A stretch of 64,000 bases of DNA from Yamagishiella unicocca. Its lineage: Eukaryota > Chlorophyta > Chlorophyceae > Chlamydomonadales > Volvocaceae. The position numbers and the translations under genes were made by a program. The stretch's first letter is position 1. Every line of letters starts with the position of its first letter. The DNA lies in contig BDSL01000028.1 of NCBI GenBank assembly GCA_003116995.1, forward strand, positions 1 through 64,000, given 5' to 3'. Of this stretch, positions 33,632 to 44,640 are shown in pieces. The notes beneath the pieces are model-generated. The model saw nothing but the letters and a program-made list of their open reading frames with translations. It ran no database searches and was not told the DNA's origin.

Positions 33632-35599
33632 CATTCCTTTGTATCCGGAAGCTGAGCTATCTGAGCTTCCTGGGTTGACCGAATGCCTTAAGAGGCTGCA
33701 CCGGCAGTCCTCCAGAGGACGAGCCAAATGGATATACCTCGGAAGTTGAGGTCAACGTGCAGCGGACTGATAACAAACCTCGCGTGCTGTGCATGGTGCT
33801 CCCACGCCTCCACTAGCGATGCCATCCAATGTGATCCCATGTTGCCGCTGTCCATCAATACGGTAGCATGGACATCCAATGTGGTCACACGTTGCTGCTG
33901 TCCATGCGCTTGATGCTGAGATCCGACAGCGCATCATCAGTGCGTCGCGCAGCAGCACCAGTCAATACGAGTAACGCATCTGTTCATCGGGTCGTACTGG
34001 TGACAGGATCATTGCGGGCCTTAAGTGTTCCCTGAATGCACATAACAGGCCAGCAGGACGCTGGTCGGGCCAACACGCTGGGTACCCTGCTGGGCATCCG
34101 GCACGGCCGAGGGCAGTCCTCTGAAATGGTCCAAACATACTCTTCTTTGCTTTCAGAAGGTCAGGCACGTCCTGAGCAGGGTTTCAAGCAGATGGTACCG
34201 CAGATGTTTTGCACTCGCTACTAGACGCCGTTCATGGACTAGCTCTGCCGCTGCACAGTCCTTGCCGGTTGAAGCAGCGCTGTGGACGTGTAGTCCTCGC
34301 TTAGAAACTTGAAGTGTTTACAGCCTACCCGTCTCTTTTGAATGGGTGATCACGACATGATCGATGCAAGCGAACCGCCGTTGTACGTGTGGGGCTGCGG
34401 ATGGATTGAAATGCCAGCAGCCAGGAAGGCTACCGTACTGCGTGCAATTTTTGCCGGTCAAAGAGGACTCGCACGCCCATCACCCACCCACAGGTACTAA
34501 TGCTTTTGTTTCGTTTCCGCTCTAACCGACTCTGCTTCGTGTTGTTTCCACTGTAACTGTTAAGCCGCGAGTGTAGAACGGGAAGCCGATTGATCAGTGG
34601 CCTGTCAGTAAAGCAGCTGCAAGTAAGGTGATTGCTGCAGGCTTATTGTTCTGTCAGGCCCCAACACTGGTTTGCTCCGATCGGAGGTGTTAGCTTCCCG
34701 GCCTGCAAGGCCCAGGCGCCCAGCCTCTCCGTCCTAAATCCGTTAGCTGTATCAGCCAGCGGCAGTCACGGCAGTAAGCACTAGGAAACCAGCCCAGTGG
34801 AGCCTATATGGTTGCGGAGAATGGTTGCGGACAGCGCCGAGTTGGTTGTGAGCGCGGCATTAGGCCCGTTTCTATGGGCCCGAAACCACGTTCTACGGGA
34901 GCTAAGTGTTTCTATGGAGATGCTCGTTCCACCGTAGCGTATAAAATTTTTCTACGAAGCTACGGCCAGTTTGGCCCGTAGATCAGTAGAAAGGCGTAGG
35001 AACGGTTATGTCTGGAGCTAGTGGAGCTAGTGGAGCAAGCATTTACCGCAAATTATGCGTTCCCTGGACCACTGAAACAGGCGGGCTTTCCTTGCTTTGT
35101 TTTGCTTTCCTGTTGGTAAATTATTCAGCGCGCGTCTTCAGGAGGAATGAATTGCACACTCCCGAAGGCCATTTACAGACATCTTGATAATACTCGAAGA
35201 TATGAGGCCTTAATACAGTAACCTTTTATGCCCTACTGCGTACCGGTATGCAAGCCATCGGACAACCACGAACTTCTTTGGGCACCCGTCGCAAAACGAC
35301 CAACATCCTTCTGGCGTTGTCAGCAATCAGTCCAATATTGATGTATCGACGGTAAATGAGCTTGCTAGCCGGGCAGGGACGCCAAATGTCGACCCGCGCA
35401 TGGCCTCGTTTGGGCTGCCGCCGCTCAGCTCCGTCACTGCGAGAATATGCAAACCACTCTCAACATATCTGTAATGCCAACATTAATTATTGCAGAACAC
35501 GATCGTTTCGACTCTGTGATGCGTCCAGGGAGAACTCGTTAAGGATGTCGTCATGGCAGCCGGGCCTATCCTCGCACTGTAGTAAACGTTTAAGAAGCC
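33632..35599. other. Intergenic stretch, no gene seen
   Basis: Only short frames are present, none with family resemblance. CATCCAATGTG(A/G)TC... blocks repeat near 33825 and 33872. A TATAAAA lies at about 34942 (GCGTATAAAATTTTTCTACG), but no gene follows that I can identify. Confidence 0.45.
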
Positions 35600-35714
35600 G
35601 TCTTAAAAGGCCGTTAGGACGCGTAAGACCTTCATAAACGTTAACTACTTACGACCTGTCGTAATGGTCCTCTTAAGAGGGATCATAATACACTTCTTAA
35701 AAGGCCGTTAAGAC
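35600..35714. repeat. AT-rich flank repeat, left
   Basis: Contains CGTAAGACCTTCATAA and TGGTCCTCTTAAGAGGGATC, which recur in the same orientation at 46750-46830, just right of the 10.8-kb element. AAAGGCCGTTA-GAC motifs are tandemly arranged here. This was probably the local repeat into which the element inserted. Confidence 0.7.
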
Positions 35715-35957
35715 TGTTGAGATGTGTTGGGGTGCGGTCTGCCCCCACACGCTAAGTGCTGGCGTGTACGACAGTGCTGTTGGCCCTATAGGCCCGCGGC
35801 ACTGCTCTTTCTAGTTAAGCAAGCAAGCAAGCAAGCGTAAGCAAGTTAAGCATAAGTAGTCGTGTGTAAGCAAAGAGGAGTCCTAAGCTAGTTACCCAGA
35901 GTCGAGTGAGTCCAGATTGCATCCAGCCGCCGCTGGATCACACAAAGAGTCACAACA
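35715..35957. mobile_element. Solo LTR, 243 bp
   Basis: Begins TGTTGAGATG and ends CACAACA, so the ends are TG...CA with a 5-bp inverted TGTTG/CAACA. It is flanked by the 5-bp direct repeat AAGAC at 35710-35714 and 35958-35962, the standard target duplication size for LTR retrotransposons. No internal coding region is left. An AAGC simple repeat lies at about 35817-35835. Confidence 0.8.
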
Positions 35958-35969
35958 AAGACGGGCACA

Positions 35970-36160
35970 GGCACGCTAGGGGGAACTTGCGAGTAACGTA
36001 CTTGGACGATGTGTGAGAGAATGTATCTTCCTCAATCCTTTGTTTCTTGCATTTCTATATTGAGCCAGATGGAGCTTGTAACGACCTTAGAAGGCTAATG
36101 AAAATCGCGCCGCATTTCATGACGATTTACAAGGGACTGGCGGGAAGACGCATTCCTTGG
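35970..36160 (+). repeat. Left 191-bp terminal inverted repeat
   Basis: Inverted copy at 46553-46743. A diverged third copy is at 10137-10335. Confidence 0.92.
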
Positions 36161-36172
36161 AACTACGCAGAA

Positions 36173-36241
36173 CAATTGATAAGAAATTAATACCTGTAAG
36201 CTGATTAGATTATGGAATAATGGAGGAGCTGTCACTGTACA
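36173..36241. repeat. 69-bp direct repeat, left of LINE fragment
   Basis: Identical to 36840-36908. Starts CAATTGATAAG and ends CACTGTACA. It flanks a 598-bp LINE fragment. Confidence 0.92.
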
Positions 36242-36839
36242 ACGATTACGATTTATTACATGTCGTACTGGCTCGCGCCAGTAGCATGCGTCCCCCCATA
36301 ACGGACGTCCGTCAAAGGGCGCACTTCTAGAACTAATACTAACTAGAAAAACGGGATTATTCCCTTAATGACTCTGTCCGCGCCCTCTGTATCTGAGCCA
36401 AAAGGTTGCCTAGTTTCACCTGATCCCACGTAGTCATCACCACTTGCATATCCTGTCCAGTAGGAAAATCTACAGCTCGTCTGAGGGGCTCATACACGGG
36501 ACACTCCATAAGAACATGAAACTCGTCTTCTACCATATCCCCGCGGCACACTCGGCACGTTCTCTCAACGCGTGGCTTACGCGGCCGACGTGCAAAGCGA
36601 CTTACGTCGAGATCCCAACAGCCGAGACGAAAACGCATCAGCGCCGTGTGATGCTTCCGAGGCATACACGCGCGAAGGTGATCGAGCTTCTTTGTATGCG
36701 CGTCGGGGGCATATGCAACGCCCATCCAATTCGAGTAGCGACACACTGTTACGCCCGGCTTCCCGCGATCACTGTCTCCTGCTGCAAATTCGGGAAAAAC
36801 CCGCGGATCCATATCAATATCACTCGAGTTCCAGTCGAG
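36242..36839 (-). pseudogene. LINE fragment, C-terminal zinc-finger part
   Basis: On the minus strand the open frame ending at 36357 encodes the C-terminal part of a non-LTR retrotransposon polyprotein: CRVCRGDMVEDEFHVLMEC is followed by PVYEPLRRAV, the usual Cys-His motif after the reverse transcriptase domain. About 115 bp of 3' UTR follow to 36242. The reverse transcriptase itself is missing, so the copy is strongly 5'-truncated. It lies between perfect 69-bp direct repeats, most simply a very long target-site duplication. The frame continues back into the right-hand repeat only by chance. Confidence 0.8.
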
Positions 36840-36908
36840 CAATTGATAAGAAATTAATACCTGTAAGCTGATTAGATTATGGAATAATGGAGGAGCTGTC
36901 ACTGTACA
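36840..36908. repeat. 69-bp direct repeat, right of LINE fragment
   Basis: Identical partner of 36173-36241. Confidence 0.92.
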
Positions 36909-37039
36909 CCTGGGACCACCCGTACCTTATGCAAGTATGCAAGTAAAATACCTTGTGCGAATTAACACAGCGCGAAGGAAATGATAAGCAAGCTTTAATT
37001 ATCGGTGAAAGGCGCGCTAGATAGCCAGAGGCTGCACAG

Positions 37040-37376
37040 TAACAGCGAACCGGAGCCCTCGGGTCTAGTCGGGTCGGACGGGGCTCTGGGCCGGCCGTCG
37101 GGGAGCTACCCTCGAAACGCGCGAGCCCATATCTCCCCAGCGCCAACGAATCTAGCAAAACCGCGTACACCACCGTTCTCAGAAGGTCACAAATATTATG
37201 ACGGCGTTCGTAGCTCAAATCAGCCAACGGGAGCCCTCAAGTCGGATGGGCCTCTGGGCCAGGGTTGGAGGGCCGTCGGACAGCAACCCTCGAAGCGCGC
37301 GAGCCCGTATCTCCCCAGCCCCAACGAATCTCGCAAGACCGCGCACACCATCGTTCTCATAAGGTCGCAAATATTA
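37040..37376. repeat. 178-bp tandem repeat, two units (locus 2)
   Basis: CCCTCGAA(A/G)CGCGCGAGCCC occurs at 37109 and 37287, a 178-bp period. Same family as 10870-11270; the second unit runs up to the hAT target site. Confidence 0.9.
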
Positions 37377-37541
37377 CCAAGGGGACCAAGCAGTGATTTT
37401 TATTTGGTTTTGGCCGGGGAATTATTTGGTTACTTATGAGGAACGAGTTTTCCGTCCGGACTAATTTTCTGTTCCTTTTCTGTGCGGCGCTGGGGGGGGC
37501 TTCGCCCCCCCCAGCCCCCCCCCTCAAATTACAAGTCAAAA

Positions 37542-37772
37542 ATGAGTGCCCACCCACGCACCATCCCTTTGGCCCTTGCGCATGCGCTGCGTTTATGGCC
37601 GGCTCTGCTGTCGGGGTTTCTTGGTGGTGGGCGTCTTGGGGGTTTGGGTTGCTGCCCCCTCATCGCTGACACGGTTGCGGTCCCCCTCGCCGTCGCCGAT
37701 AAGTTCATCGGCCTCATTAAGCTGACGTTTACGCACTACGCACATGACGGTCATCGTGAGCGCTTGGGGTAA
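37542..37772 (+). other. 76-codon open frame in the hAT-like element
   Basis: The first well-formed frame inside the left end, Leu/Gly/Ala-rich in its first half and ending IKLTFTHYAHDGHRERLG. No family is recognised. It is preceded by a G-rich/C-rich hairpin (about 37491-37523). It could be a small gene or chance. Confidence 0.2.
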
Positions 37773-38386
37773 GGATGTTGGAGTCGGCTGTCACGAGCTG
37801 TGGCTGCAGCAATGCTGCAGCGTTGCCCATGTCCCCAGCGGCTTCCGAAAGGTCTTCGCATTTTTTTAGTGTCGGCGTTATTTTGTTGCTTAGGTGGCCT
37901 TCTGCGCTTGGGAAGCTTAGGATCAGAGTACTTTGCGGCGTTCAGACCAGTCAAAAATGCTCCTATGCCCCGTTGACTTCCAGGCGTGACCTTCTTAGAG
38001 CAATCCATGATTCACCATTACCCTAAAGTGATTGGATGACTCCTTTTAGTATAAATTAGGTGGGCCTTCGCGAAAACAGGCAATTTTCGGCAAAAAACGA
38101 AAATGTACGGCTGGACTGCGCTCGGTTCCTTTTTTTCCAGCCCAAGAAACCCGATTTATTCCTAAAAAGGAATGTATTCCGCAAAGACGGGAACCGTCTT
38201 CTTCGTGAAGCAGATGATCGTGTATTTTATTTTCGATTTAATATGCGTGGATGGGAGAGCGTGTGGAGGATGGGATCGCGTGCTGTCCTGGACTGGACGA
38301 CTGGCCTTGGCGTACCTGTACCTGGCTCTACCTGCTGGGATGTCATTATTGTGGGGAACCCGCGCGCTGTTGTGCATACGATACCG

Positions 38387-39270
38387 TCAGGCTCCAAGTT
38401 GTCATCTGGTCCTGGGGCCCCTAGTGCTGGCTTGACCTTTCCAGAGCAGTAGCATGCAGCGCCACCGGAAATGGAGCATAGTAGTAACGCCAGCATTATA
38501 CTACGCAATTCGTCGCCTATGGTTGGGGGGAGCTTCCTTGGGCCGCCAGCGCCGGCCCGGTGTCCCCTCGCCTGCACCACTTCTGGAATTGCCCCCTTGC
38601 TCGTGCAATGTTCGGTTTTTCTGCCGGTCTATCTTGTCGGGGGCGAGCTGTCTTGGCCGCGGCGAGCGAGGTCCCTGTGCCTTCGGTGCGTTTCGGGGTG
38701 ACGCGCAGGTGTGCTGGTCTTGCTGTGGTCCCCCTGCTTGGGTTAGGCCCGGCTTGCCTCTCTTAAGTCCAGGACATGGCCCCCGCCCCTTCTTGTCCTG
38801 GGTAAACCGGGCTTGAGGTCACCTAAACACTTCATTTGTTGCGTCGTGAGGTATCTTAGGTCGGCCTCGGTGTACCCAGGGGTAGCTGGGTTGCCATCCT
38901 TCTGGGGAGCCCTCTGTTTTGCATATGTCAGGCTCGAACTTGTCATCTGGTCCTGGGGCCTCTAGCACTGGCTCGTCTTTTGCAGTGGTGGGCCTTGGCG
39001 TGCCCAGGGGTGCCTGGGTTGTCTTTCTTGTCAGGGTCCACTGTGTTGGGCGAGGTGAGGTGTCAAGTGTTTCGGGTGGCTTTCGGGGCGTCTGCTGGCT
39101 GCTAGCGCTGTCATCTCGTATGGTGCGGTGATGTCTGGGTCTTCCCCCTTGGGTTTGGCCCGGCTTGCCTCTGTTGAGTCCAGGACATGGCCCCCCTTCT
39201 TGTCCTGGGTAAATCGGGCTTGAGGTCACGTAAACATTTGATTTGTTGCGTTGCGAGGTATGTAAGGTAC
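38387..39270. repeat. Two diverged tandem units inside the hAT-like element
   Basis: Unit 1 (about 38387-38862) and unit 2 (about 38929-39270) share the start GTCATCTGGTCCTGGGGCC and the end GTCCAGGACATGGCCCCC through GTGAGGTATCT / GCGAGGTATGT. A weak relative of the end part appears at 63185-63225 beyond the other repeat element. Confidence 0.75.
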
Positions 39271-41030
39271 CTTAGATACCTGTCCCCAGCCTGTTTCGTG
39301 AGGCCCGCGGCGTACCAGCGTAGCGCATTCGCGCGGTTTTCTCAGCTGGCGCTGTCTCGCATGGCCCCCCGTCTGCTACCATACTTTTACAGCCAACCCA
39401 ATTTGGTACCATGCACATGCTGCTATTCCTCTTGCGTTGTAGGGCAGTGTGAGTTGCGCTGGTGTGGCCCACCTGCTCTAAAAAACGCCCGTTAGAGGGA
39501 TCCCTTGATAAGCATCTGCCAGGTGGCAATCCTGTCCGTTCGCGGCTGCTATTTCCCAGTGCATTTGCGATCTTTTTGCGCGCAGCTTCCCAGCCCCCGC
39601 TGTAAATTTCGTGTACTGGGGACTTTTATTCTGCTCCCGGCCGAGCGGAAATGCGGCCCGTCTCAGCTGTTTCTCCGGCCACTACATTTCGGCATCGGCG
39701 GTAGAATGTACGGGCTCGGTGCTCGTGTAGCACGGTCTCGGCCCTCACGACATACGATCTCGGCTTTTTTCAGCAGGGAATGGCATGTCGAGCATCCTCC
39801 GCGATGCCTCCCGACGCTCGCTTATAATTTTGCCATTTAGAAGTGTCCGTCCTGTAATCGGTCATTTGGCTGTGCGTTCCGTCTGTGCTGCTCGTCCGAC
39901 TCGTGTACACACGCTAAAATCGGCATCGGCGGTAGTTTCATACGGTCTCGTCTGGGGAAAATCTCGCTACAATGGTCTCCTGGACGCGCTGTTCGTGCTT
40001 TCCTGGTGGCACTCGTGGCCGACTCCAGGCCTGACTGTCGCGCGCTGTCGTTAGCGCTCAGGCTACAACTGACCAGGTCGTAGACACGTTAGCCGCAGGT
40101 GAACGCCGCAAGTCGCTACCTCTTCCGGGGACTGCCCCGGGTATCCTGACTCCCGACCGAAGCGCGGCCCACAGCTGCACTGTTGCTTGCGGGGGCAACT
40201 ATGCTCGACACTGTTGTTACACGTCTGCAACTGGGCACCTCGTGTGAGAGGATACTTCGAGCACGGCCGGGAATGCCAGGCGTGGCATCCGGCGCGTGCT
40301 AAGGCGGCGGAGGCTCTGTGGGCCCGATGTGCGCACCTAATCCCTGCGGCTCCGATCGTGAGCCAGCTACCACCTAACACCGAAAGTTACCAGACGGTAT
40401 AAGATGGCGTCCGTTACTGAGTGTCAACGAACCATGCCTAACAACACACTTGCGAGATATTTCACTCCAACTGTCATGCCCAGATACGCGTTTCTGGAGC
40501 GGCACCGAAACCATGACTAATGCCCGCGAATCGTTCATGCCGGCGCTGGGGCATGACAGCTGTCAGGCCCCACAGCAGGCTTCGGCCGTAGGAGGAAAGT
40601 GATGGGGATGGTGAGGAATGACAGATGTCAGGGAATTGGGTGTCGTGACAGCTAGGTGTAACACTTCCCCCCACAACCAAGTGTGGGGGTAACACGCACG
40701 CGGTTGTTCCGAGCGTACTCACACACAAACCCAAGACAGACAACACCTCGTACCCCACAAGGCAGCCTGAGGCGCAGGCTGCGGCAAAAACAACCTCTCG
40801 CTCGTGATCGTTGAGTAGGCATCGAGCCAGGCCCAACCGAGAGGAAAAAAGCCGCACATTGGACGCAGGCGTTGGCGGGCGCCCCTCCGTGCTATGATGC
40901 TCCTGCCCCAACCCCTATGGGGTGAAGGCAATCCTGACAACGTTCCCTGCTAAACGCGCCAAACCCCACCCAGTGTCTCGTACCAGGCTGGTCGCTCTTG
41001 CTACGAACCCGCCAGCATGCGCTTGGCACG
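39271..41030. other. hAT-like element interior without a gene
   Basis: No supported coding region. CATCGGCGGTAG blocks are repeated at ~39690 and ~39930. An 11-bp inverted repeat CTGTCATGCCC...GGGCATGACAG encloses ~90 bp at 40468-40558, and a CCCCCCACA...TGTGGGGG stem lies near 40668-40690. A 145-codon minus-strand frame (40474-40911) shows no family resemblance. Confidence 0.45.
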
Positions 41031-41039
41031 CGTGAGGGT

Positions 41040-41530
41040 GAGCTCCTCAGGCAGGCTTGGTTTTGGTGGCTCGTGTTCGACACGCTTCCCTACTCGGCGC
41101 GGATCTTGATTCGTGGCCTGACTAGCGGCTTGGGCTTTTGGCCCCCCCGTTGCGCTCTCGCGTATCGCTGCAGGCTTGGTATTTGGTGGCTCGTGTTCGG
41201 CACGCTTTCCCTACTCGGCGCGGGTCTTTTTCCCGTGGCCTTTGTAGCGGCCTGGCCTTTTGGCCCTCCCGGTGTGCTCTCGCGCATCGCTGCAGGCTTG
41301 GTGTTGGTGGCTCGTGGTCGGCACGCTTTCCCTACTCGGCGAGGCTCTTTCGCACTTGTAGTCGTTTTCGGTTTCCCTGTCGGCCTCGGTCCGGCTGCCT
41401 TTTCCCGACCAGTGAGGAGTGGTTTTGACTTCGTCCGGTGATCTGTGTTGTGGCCTGGCCCATTGGGCCCGCCTGGTTGCGCTTCCGCGCTTGAGCCGCT
41501 CTGGCTCCCCTGTAACACTCGCATTCTCCT
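41040..41530 (+). mobile_element. 3' tail of a first LINE copy
   Basis: The last ~140 bp (41390-41530) match the 3' end of the LINE at 44430-44580, including CGCCTGGTTGCGCTTCCGCG and the terminal GTAACACTCGCATTCTCCT. Upstream, a ~120-bp unit with GGTGGCTCGTG and CTACTCGGCG is repeated about three times (41050-41345) and also resembles 3' UTR sequence of the second copy. It is therefore the remaining 3' part of another copy, in the same orientation. Confidence 0.75.
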
Positions 41531-44500
41531 GGACGGGGTCATCACCTCCTTCTTCAAGGACCAGGACCCCACCCTCCCCGCCAACTACCGCCCCATCACC
41601 CTCTTGGACACCGACTACCGGACCCTGGCCCGGGTCCTGGCCCGCCGCCTTCTCCCCGTCCTCGGGGATACGCTCGACCCAGTGCAGACGGCCTTCCTGC
41701 AGCACCGGCGCATCTCGGACTCCGTCCTGCTCCTCCAACTCCTCCCCGCCCTCCTCCGCGCGGAGTCTCGCTCCTGTGCGGTGGTGTTCCTGGACTTCCA
41801 GAAGGCCTATGACACGGTGGACCGCGCCTTCCTCCTGGAATGCCTGGATGCCTTGGGTGTGGGCCCTGGCTGCCTTGCCTGGGTGCGCCGCCTGCTGCAG
41901 GGCACCCGCTCTGCCGCCCTCGTCAACGGCCACCTGTCAGGTTGGGTGCCCATCACTGCCGGCGTTCGACAGGGGTGCCCGGCTGCGCCCCTCCTCTACC
42001 TCGCTCCCGGTCAGGCCCTCCTCTCCTGGCTGCAGCACGAAGCCATCGGCATCTCCCTCGCCGATCTCCGCCTCACCGCCTCCCAGTACGCGGATGACTG
42101 CACCCCCCTCCTCCGGGATGCTGCGGATGTCCCCCGCTTCCTGGCGGCCATGGACACCTTCCACGCCGCGTCGGGCCAGCAGCTCAACCTCCGCAAAGTG
42201 AAGCTCCTGCCCCTGCCCGGTGGCCCCCGAGCCATCCCTGCCGCCGCCCCGCCCCCCGCCGGCCCCACGGCCTCCAGTGCCCCTCCCCTCCCCCCCACCC
42301 CGGTGGCCACTGCCGCCCCCCTGGCCGCCCCCGACGCCGGCCTGGCGCCCCGCCTCGCTGTCGTCCCCTCCGCCTCCACCCTCGGCATCACCTTCACCGC
42401 GGGCGCCCCTGGACCGTACCCTGTGGACCTCGACCGGGTCTACAGCCGTCTGCAGCGTGCTACCACCCTGCCCCTCTCTGCCTTCGGCCGCGCCTTCGCC
42501 GCCTCGGGCTATGCCCTCAGCCGTGTCCTCTACCACATGGAGTTCGTCGGCCTCCCCCCCCTGGCCTGCGGGCGGCCCTTCAGGCCACCACCGCCGCCTT
42601 CGTCGACCGCCGCTGCACCCCCGCCGCGCATCAGGCCCGCACCAACCGTGTACCTGCCGGAGCCGGCCTGCTCTACCTCGCCCTGCCCCCCTCCGCTGGC
42701 GGCTTCGGCCTCCTCCCTCTCGAAGCCCACGTACGGGCTCGCCACGCCGTCCTGGCCGTGCGAGGCCTGGCCGGCGCGTGTGGCCTCCTGCCGTCTGCCC
42801 CCCAGTGGCCCCAGCTCCTCCTCGCCCTCCTGCGCCACGGCCACCCCGCGGCCCACCCCCTGTGCCTCCTGCCCCTCCACGGCGACGCCCGCACCACCGC
42901 CGCCCCGCTGGTGCTCGGCCGGCCCCTCCCACGGGGCTCCCCGGCCCTCGCCCAGCTGATTACGGCGCTCGCCCATCTCCCGCCCATCACCATCCTGGAC
43001 CCCACACTGGCCGCCCCGGGACCCTGGTGCTTCTCGGCGCCCCTCTGGGGCAACCCCCTCCTGGTCGATGCCACCGGCCGGGGCCTGGAGACCGACTTCC
43101 CCGGCCTCGCCCAGCTGCGTGGGCTTGATACGGTGGGTGTCGCCGTCCAGTGCTACAATGCCCTGGGCCGGGTCCGGACGGCCCTCGCTGTCGCCGCTGC
43201 CGGGGGGCCCCCCGCCATACGCTGTACCGAGTACCTGCGGCTCGACGTCCTCCGCGACGTCCTCCGCCTCTCCCCCGCCCACCCCGTCCCGGCCTCCATG
43301 CGGGATGGGGCCACGGGCCTGGCCCGCGTCGACGCCCTCGTTGGCCGCCTTCCCGCCACCTGGGCCATCGCGGCCCTCCTCGTTCTGGCGGCCCCGGGGG
43401 GTGCGGCTGCCGCCCCCCCGCTGCGGACGCCTGGGGCCGCCTGGCCCGCTGTGTCGGCTGGCGGGTGGGCCCCGCGGCCATTCCCCTTGTCTCCCTCACC
43501 GTCAAGTCGGCTACCATCCTGCAGCTCGGCCCAGCCTTCGCTGCTCTGGCGGCTAAGCATACGGCCTTCCTTCAGGAGGCCTGGGAGGCTCCCCTTCCCC
43601 CGGCAGCCCTGGCCTCCACCCTCCGGGAATTTCAGGCCACTCTGGTGCGCCTCTGGCGTCTTCGCTGGGACAACACGCACAAGGAGCCCCTCTGGCGGCT
43701 CGCCATGAACGGGTTCCATGGCTTCCCCATGCACGCGGCCCTCCTGGCGCGGGGGTCGCCCACGACCCCCTGCCCGTGCGGAGCGTCCATGGCCACGGGC
43801 CGCCGGCGCCACCACTTCTGGGAGTGTGTGGTGGCCTTGTCATTGCGTGACGAGCTTGTGGAGGCGATGGGGGGCGCGGTTGTCCTGCTCCCGCAGCATT
43901 TGTGGCTGGGTCGGCCCCCGTTGGGGGTGCACCCGCTTGTTTGGGATGTGGTGTGCTTGGCGGCCGTCGCGGCGTTGGGTTTGGGGCTCCGCCTCCTGTT
44001 TCGGGTGCAGGCTGGGGCCCCCGGGGGGCGCATGCCGGTGGTGCGGGTGTGCGCAGCGGTGACGGCCGACTTCTGGGCCCGCCTCAGTGCGTTTGCCGAG
44101 CTGGGGCTGGCCCCCGCGGGTGGGGGGCCATCCCGTCCGATCCCCCTTCCTCGCCGCCTCGCCCGCGGGGGAGGTGGTCTTCCCGGGCCGCCCGGGTGCC
44201 GAGGAGTGACCCGACGGCTGACTCGGGTGCGATTTTCTGGGCCTTAGGCCCCCGCTCTGCTGTCTTTTGTGGGTGCTTTTGGGTTCTGGGGCTTGGGGCC
44301 CCCGTTTTGCCGGGACGCGTTCCTCGCGTCTCGCTGCTGGCTTGGTGCAGGTGGTTCGTGTTGTCTGGATGCGCTTGTTCTCCTCCCCGTGCTTTGAGTT
44401 GTGCGTGCTGCCTTCTCCGTGTCCTCGTGTTTGGCTGCCTTCGGCTTTTGCCCCTTCCCGGCCGGTGAGGGCGGGCTCTTTTGCCCAGTGACCCGTGTCG

Positions 44501-44600
44501 TGGTCTGGCCCATCGGGCCCGCCTGGTTGCGCTTCCGCGCTTGAGCCGTTCTGGCTCCCTTGTAATACTCGCATTCTCCTGTAACACTCGCATTCTGCTT
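41531..44600 (+). pseudogene. 5'-truncated L1-type LINE, reverse transcriptase
   Basis: The reading frame begins inside the coding region just before the reverse transcriptase: NYRPITLLDTDYRTLARVLA, then VVFLDFQKAYDTVDR (catalytic Asp), GVRQGCPAAPLLY and ASQYADDCTPLL (YADD box). It continues as a thumb/connection region and ends with the Cys-His motif CPCGASMATGRRRHHFWEC. Two frame changes, near 42565 and near 43430, split it into three frames ending at 44247, so it is inactive. No endonuclease domain is present because of 5' truncation. The 3' end carries about two copies of GTAA(C/T)ACTCGCATTCT(C)CT instead of a poly(A) tail. The YRPITLL-LDTDY form is L1-like. The copy ends ~35 bp from the right end of the hAT-like element. 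Long minus-strand frames across it are antisense artefacts of very high GC. Confidence 0.88.
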
Positions 44601-44640
44601 AAAACAATGGTCTGCTTAAAAAAAAATCACTGGGACCAAG

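Larger units (their letters stand above)
37391..44632. mobile_element. 7.24-kb hAT-like transposon, non-autonomous
   Basis: The left end is CAGTGATTTTTATTT and the right end is its inverted form (AAAAAAAAATCACTG), with one mismatch over 15 bp. The direct repeat GGACCAAG flanks both ends exactly (37383-37390 and 44633-44640). An 8-bp target duplication plus a CAGTG terminus is the hAT superfamily pattern. The related locus at 11290-11310 lacks the insert and runs straight on, confirming the boundaries. Inside are no transposase frames that I recognise, only simple and tandem repeats and two LINE pieces. It must therefore have moved with a transposase supplied elsewhere, or it lost its own gene. 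Confidence 0.8.

Noticed and set aside
40468..40558. A ~90-bp miniature inverted-repeat element with 11-bp ends
   Set aside because: The ends match, but no flanking duplication is visible and a single case inside a repeat-rich region is not enough. It is kept only as a note.
42530..43282. Minus-strand frames of 150-330 codons across 41.2-44.6 kb
   Set aside because: They are antisense to the LINE reverse transcriptase, which has clear catalytic motifs on the plus strand, and reflect extreme GC content.
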